Assembly (NCBI GenBank): GCA_004357365.1
Contig: SMVT01000112.1
Coordinates: forward strand, 1-7,719
Length of the DNA: 7,719 nucleotides
Reading direction: 5' to 3'
DNA from: Nitrospina sp.
GTDB lineage: Bacteria; Nitrospinota; Nitrospinia; Nitrospinales; Nitrospinaceae
Each line of letters starts with the position of its first letter. Position 1 is the stretch's first letter. This document shows, one piece after another, positions 5,801 to 7,719 of this stretch. The notes below the pieces were generated by a model. The model made no database searches and was not told the DNA's origin. It was given only the letters and a program-made list of their open reading frames with translations. The translations under genes and the position numbers were made by a program.

Positions 5801-5829
5801 TTGTTGAATCCAGGCGCGTATGCTATTCT
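5801..5829 (+). promoter_or_regulatory. Possible promoter for the FG-GAP lipoprotein gene
   Basis: TTGTTG (5801-5806) and TATTCT (5824-5829), separated by 17 bases, lie in the gap before ATG 5864, giving 3 of 6 and 4 of 6 consensus matches. Spacing and position are good but the boxes are weak. Confidence 0.35.
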
Positions 5830-5863
5830 CACACCTCGTTGCACACGGCTCTGGATTTCCCTT

Positions 5864-7036
5864 ATGAAACAACTGACCGTTTGTCTGTTGGCGGCCTTAA
5901 CTCTTTCATTTTTAATGGGTTGCCCGCCCACCTCCCAATCCAAAAAAAAGCTGCAGCCCCTGTTCCGGATCACTTCGGTGCTCGATACGGGCCAGGAGCC
6001 GTCTTTTCTGGTGACCGAGGATTTTAACCTCGACGGCAACCTGGACTTGGTGGTTTTGAACAGCGCCGAGGATACCTTTTCGTTTTTTCAGGGCAATGGC
6101 GACGGCTCGTTCCAGGATCAGGTGCAATATAAAACGGGTGCCGGTCCGATCTGCATCGCGGTGGCGGATTTCAACGGCGACGGGTTTAAAGACATTGCGG
6201 AATTGAATTACCGGGATCAGAACATTCAGATTTTTATGAATACCGGCCGCGGGGGATTCAGAAATACCGGGAAGATCATCAAGCCGGGCCGTATCCCCAT
6301 CAACCTGACGGCCGGCGATTTCAATGAAGACGGTTACCCCGACCTGGCGGTTTCTCTCCGCTATTACAAAGTCGCGATCCTGTTCGGCAGAGGCACGGGC
6401 AAATTCAAGGACCCGGTGACCATACAGGTGAAAGGGCAACCCACGGGTCTGGTGGTGGGCGATTACAATCATGACCAGCACGTCGACGTGGCGGTGGCCC
6501 TGGCGGGATCGGGCAATGTCGGCGTGGAAATCCTGTGGGGCAATGGCAAGGGCGAATTCGAGCAGTCCCAATTATTCAAAGGCGGCGGTCAGCCCCTCAC
6601 CATCGCCAACGTGGATGCCAACAACGACGGGTTCACGGATCTGGTCACCTCCAGCAATTCCCTGCATGCGATGACCATGATACTCAACAACAAGGATAAA
6701 ACGTTTACAACCCTGCGCGATTTTTCGGCGGGAGAGTTCCCGAAATTCGTCGCGGTGGCAGATTTTACCGGAGACGGCATTGCCGATCTCGCGGTTTCCA
6801 ATGCAACGAAGGATACCGTGGCCGTGACTCAGGGGAGGGGAGACGGCACCTTCATGTATCCGCCGATCGATCATTACGTGGATGAATATCCACAGGGGTT
6901 GGTGACCGGCGATTTCAACAAGGATGGGCGGATGGATCTGGCGGTGTCCTGCCGGGATAAAAACCTGTTAACCGTGATGCTGAGGAAAAACATCCGAAAA
7001 ACCCGACCCGCGACTCCCCAATCCGCACCCTCTTGA
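5864..7036 (+). CDS. FG-GAP/VCBS-repeat lipoprotein, predicted seven-bladed propeller
   Basis: A 390-residue predicted lipoprotein. Residues 1-19 are a signal peptide ending in the lipobox LMGC, with Cys20 as the lipidated residue; the Met before Gly is slightly unusual. A short basic linker (QSKKK) follows. Seven calcium-loop motifs of the type DxNxDGxxD begin at residues 53, 102, 152, 200, 251, 300 and 350, spaced 48-51 residues, each followed by hydrophobic strands such as DLAV. By family knowledge this is the FG-GAP/VCBS integrin-like fold, and seven repeats suggest one complete seven-bladed propeller. The fourth motif (DYNHDQHVD) lacks the glycine. No enzyme or anchor domain is attached, and the last 15 residues are basic and proline-rich. 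It likely sits in the periplasm or on the outer membrane and binds a protein or carbohydrate. ATG 5864 is the start; only a weak GGA lies upstream, and the longer frame from 5600 is shadow sequence. ftsY follows after 53 bp. Confidence 0.92.
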   Translation: MKQLTVCLLAALTLSFLMGCPPTSQSKKKLQPLFRITSVLDTGQEPSFLVTEDFNLDGNLDLVVLNSAEDTFSFFQGNGDGSFQDQVQYKTGAGPICIAVADFNGDGFKDIAELNYRDQNIQIFMNTGRGGFRNTGKIIKPGRIPINLTAGDFNEDGYPDLAVSLRYYKVAILFGRGTGKFKDPVTIQVKGQPTGLVVGDYNHDQHVDVAVALAGSGNVGVEILWGNGKGEFEQSQLFKGGGQPLTIANVDANNDGFTDLVTSSNSLHAMTMILNNKDKTFTTLRDFSAGEFPKFVAVADFTGDGIADLAVSNATKDTVAVTQGRGDGTFMYPPIDHYVDEYPQGLVTGDFNKDGRMDLAVSCRDKNLLTVMLRKNIRKTRPATPQSAPS

Positions 7037-7089
7037 TGCTTCCACGATCGATCGGGCCACGCAAACCCTGAACCGTTCCAGAACATGGC

Positions 7090-7719
7090 ATGAATGAACC
7101 GACCCGGGAAAACCCGCCGGAAGAGAAAGGCGGCTTTTTCCAAAGCCTCAAGCAGGGATTATCCAAAACTCGCACCTCTTTCGCTGGAGGGATCGACAAC
7201 CTGATCCACGGCAAGGCCCAACTGGGCCCGGAGCTGATGGACGAGGTGGAGGAAACGCTGTTGCTCGCCGACGTCGGAGTCCAGACCACACAACGCATCA
7301 TCGACGAGCTCAACCGGCAGATCGAGGAGGCCCGCATCCGCGACCGCGAGGGCATGCTCGATCATCTGCGCCAGATGATGATCCGCCTGCTGGAAACCCA
7401 TCAGAAAGATTGGGACGATTCCATCCATTCGCCGTTTGTGGTTCTGGTGGTCGGCGTCAACGGATCGGGCAAGACCACCACCATCGGCAAACTGGCCCAG
7501 CGCTGGCACAACGAGGGCAAGAAGGTGATGCTGGCGGCGGGGGATACGTTTCGGGCGGCGGCAGTGGAGCAATTGCAGATGTGGGCGGACCGCATCGGGA
7601 TTGCCTGCATCCGGCAAAACAGCGGCGCCGACCCTTCGGCCGTTGCGTTCGACGGCGTTCGGGCGGCGGTGGCGCGGAAGATGGATATCGTGATCATCGA
7701 TACCGCCGGACGCCTGCAC
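7090..7719 (+). CDS. ftsY: Signal recognition particle receptor FtsY (5' part, runs off the window)
   Basis: The first 210 codons of the SRP receptor GTPase, which docks ribosome-nascent chain complexes carrying SRP (Ffh) at the inner membrane and passes them to the SecYEG translocon. After a short polar start, FFQSLKQGLSKT (16-27) is a likely membrane-binding amphipathic helix. Residues 32-110 form the helical N domain, including EETLLLADVGV (54-64). The G domain follows: P-loop GVNGSGKTT (122-130), DTFRAAAVEQL (152-162) in the SRP-GTPase insertion region, and DTAGRL (204-209), where the window ends. The TKLD motif and about 90-100 further residues are expected beyond the edge. The very short acidic A domain is as in many non-enteric bacteria. 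ATG 7090 is the first possible start, since an in-frame TGA lies at 7069-7071; no clear ribosome site precedes it. Distinguished from Ffh by the N-terminal region and the absence of an M domain so far. Confidence 0.95.
   Translation, partial: MNEPTRENPPEEKGGFFQSLKQGLSKTRTSFAGGIDNLIHGKAQLGPELMDEVEETLLLADVGVQTTQRIIDELNRQIEEARIRDREGMLDHLRQMMIRLLETHQKDWDDSIHSPFVVLVVGVNGSGKTTTIGKLAQRWHNEGKKVMLAAGDTFRAAAVEQLQMWADRIGIACIRQNSGADPSAVAFDGVRAAVARKMDIVIIDTAGRLH

Noticed and set aside
5600..5863. N-terminal extension of the FG-GAP lipoprotein from 5600
   Set aside because: It overlaps the DUF2867 coding region and would bury the clear lipoprotein signal peptide that starts at 5864.
7045..7054. CGATCGATCG palindrome before ftsY
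   Set aside because: It is a simple tandem of GATC/CGAT with no second copy or promoter context; chance is sufficient.
7159..7719. Minus-strand 186-codon open frame at the right edge
   Set aside because: The plus strand here encodes FtsY with P-loop, DTFRAAA and DTAGRL motifs; the minus frame is its shadow.

Overview
This 7.7 kb window carries ordinary protein-coding DNA of moderately high GC (roughly 55-60 % by eye) from what looks like a Gram-negative bacterium. The evidence is a signal-peptide protein, a lipoprotein with a lipobox, and an SRP receptor gene (ftsY). Nothing here fixes the taxon. A Nitrospinota/Nitrospirota- or Deltaproteobacteria-like genome would fit the gene mix, but that is only an impression. 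I see no RNA genes, insertion sequences, CRISPR arrays or phage genes.

Layout, left to right: (1) the 3' end of an unrecognised + strand gene (to 158), followed by an intrinsic terminator. (2) A small exported protein with a coiled coil and a TPR-like helical part (331-834, +). (3) Convergent to it, a 482-residue protein with an acidic N-terminal region and 79 uninterrupted in-phase pentapeptide repeats (863-2311, -). (4) Upstream of that on the same strand, an ADP-ribosylglycohydrolase (2444-3217, -). A G+C hairpin with a T tract lies between genes 3 and 4. (5) A divergent AT-rich promoter region (3218-3335) holding a perfect -10 box and a dyad. (6) A 277-residue metallo-beta-lactamase-fold hydrolase with an N-terminal helix-turn-helix domain (3336-4169, +). 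(7) A two-domain atypical SDR/NmrA-type oxidoreductase with a C-terminal DUF2867 domain (4243-5799, +). (8) A lipoprotein whose seven FG-GAP/VCBS motifs predict a seven-bladed propeller (5864-7036, +). (9) The first 210 codons of ftsY (7090 to the window edge, +).

Genes 6 to 9 run the same way with gaps of 53-73 bp and no clear terminator between them, so they may be partly co-transcribed. They do not form a recognisable pathway. The most plausible local circuit is that the helix-turn-helix part of the hydrolase acts on the dyad in its own promoter, which it shares with the divergent ADP-ribosylglycohydrolase. That is inference. The most unusual object is the pentapeptide-repeat protein, for its length, its perfect register and its acidic leader. 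I found no convincing new multi-gene system; the remaining leads are regulatory motifs and domain architectures.
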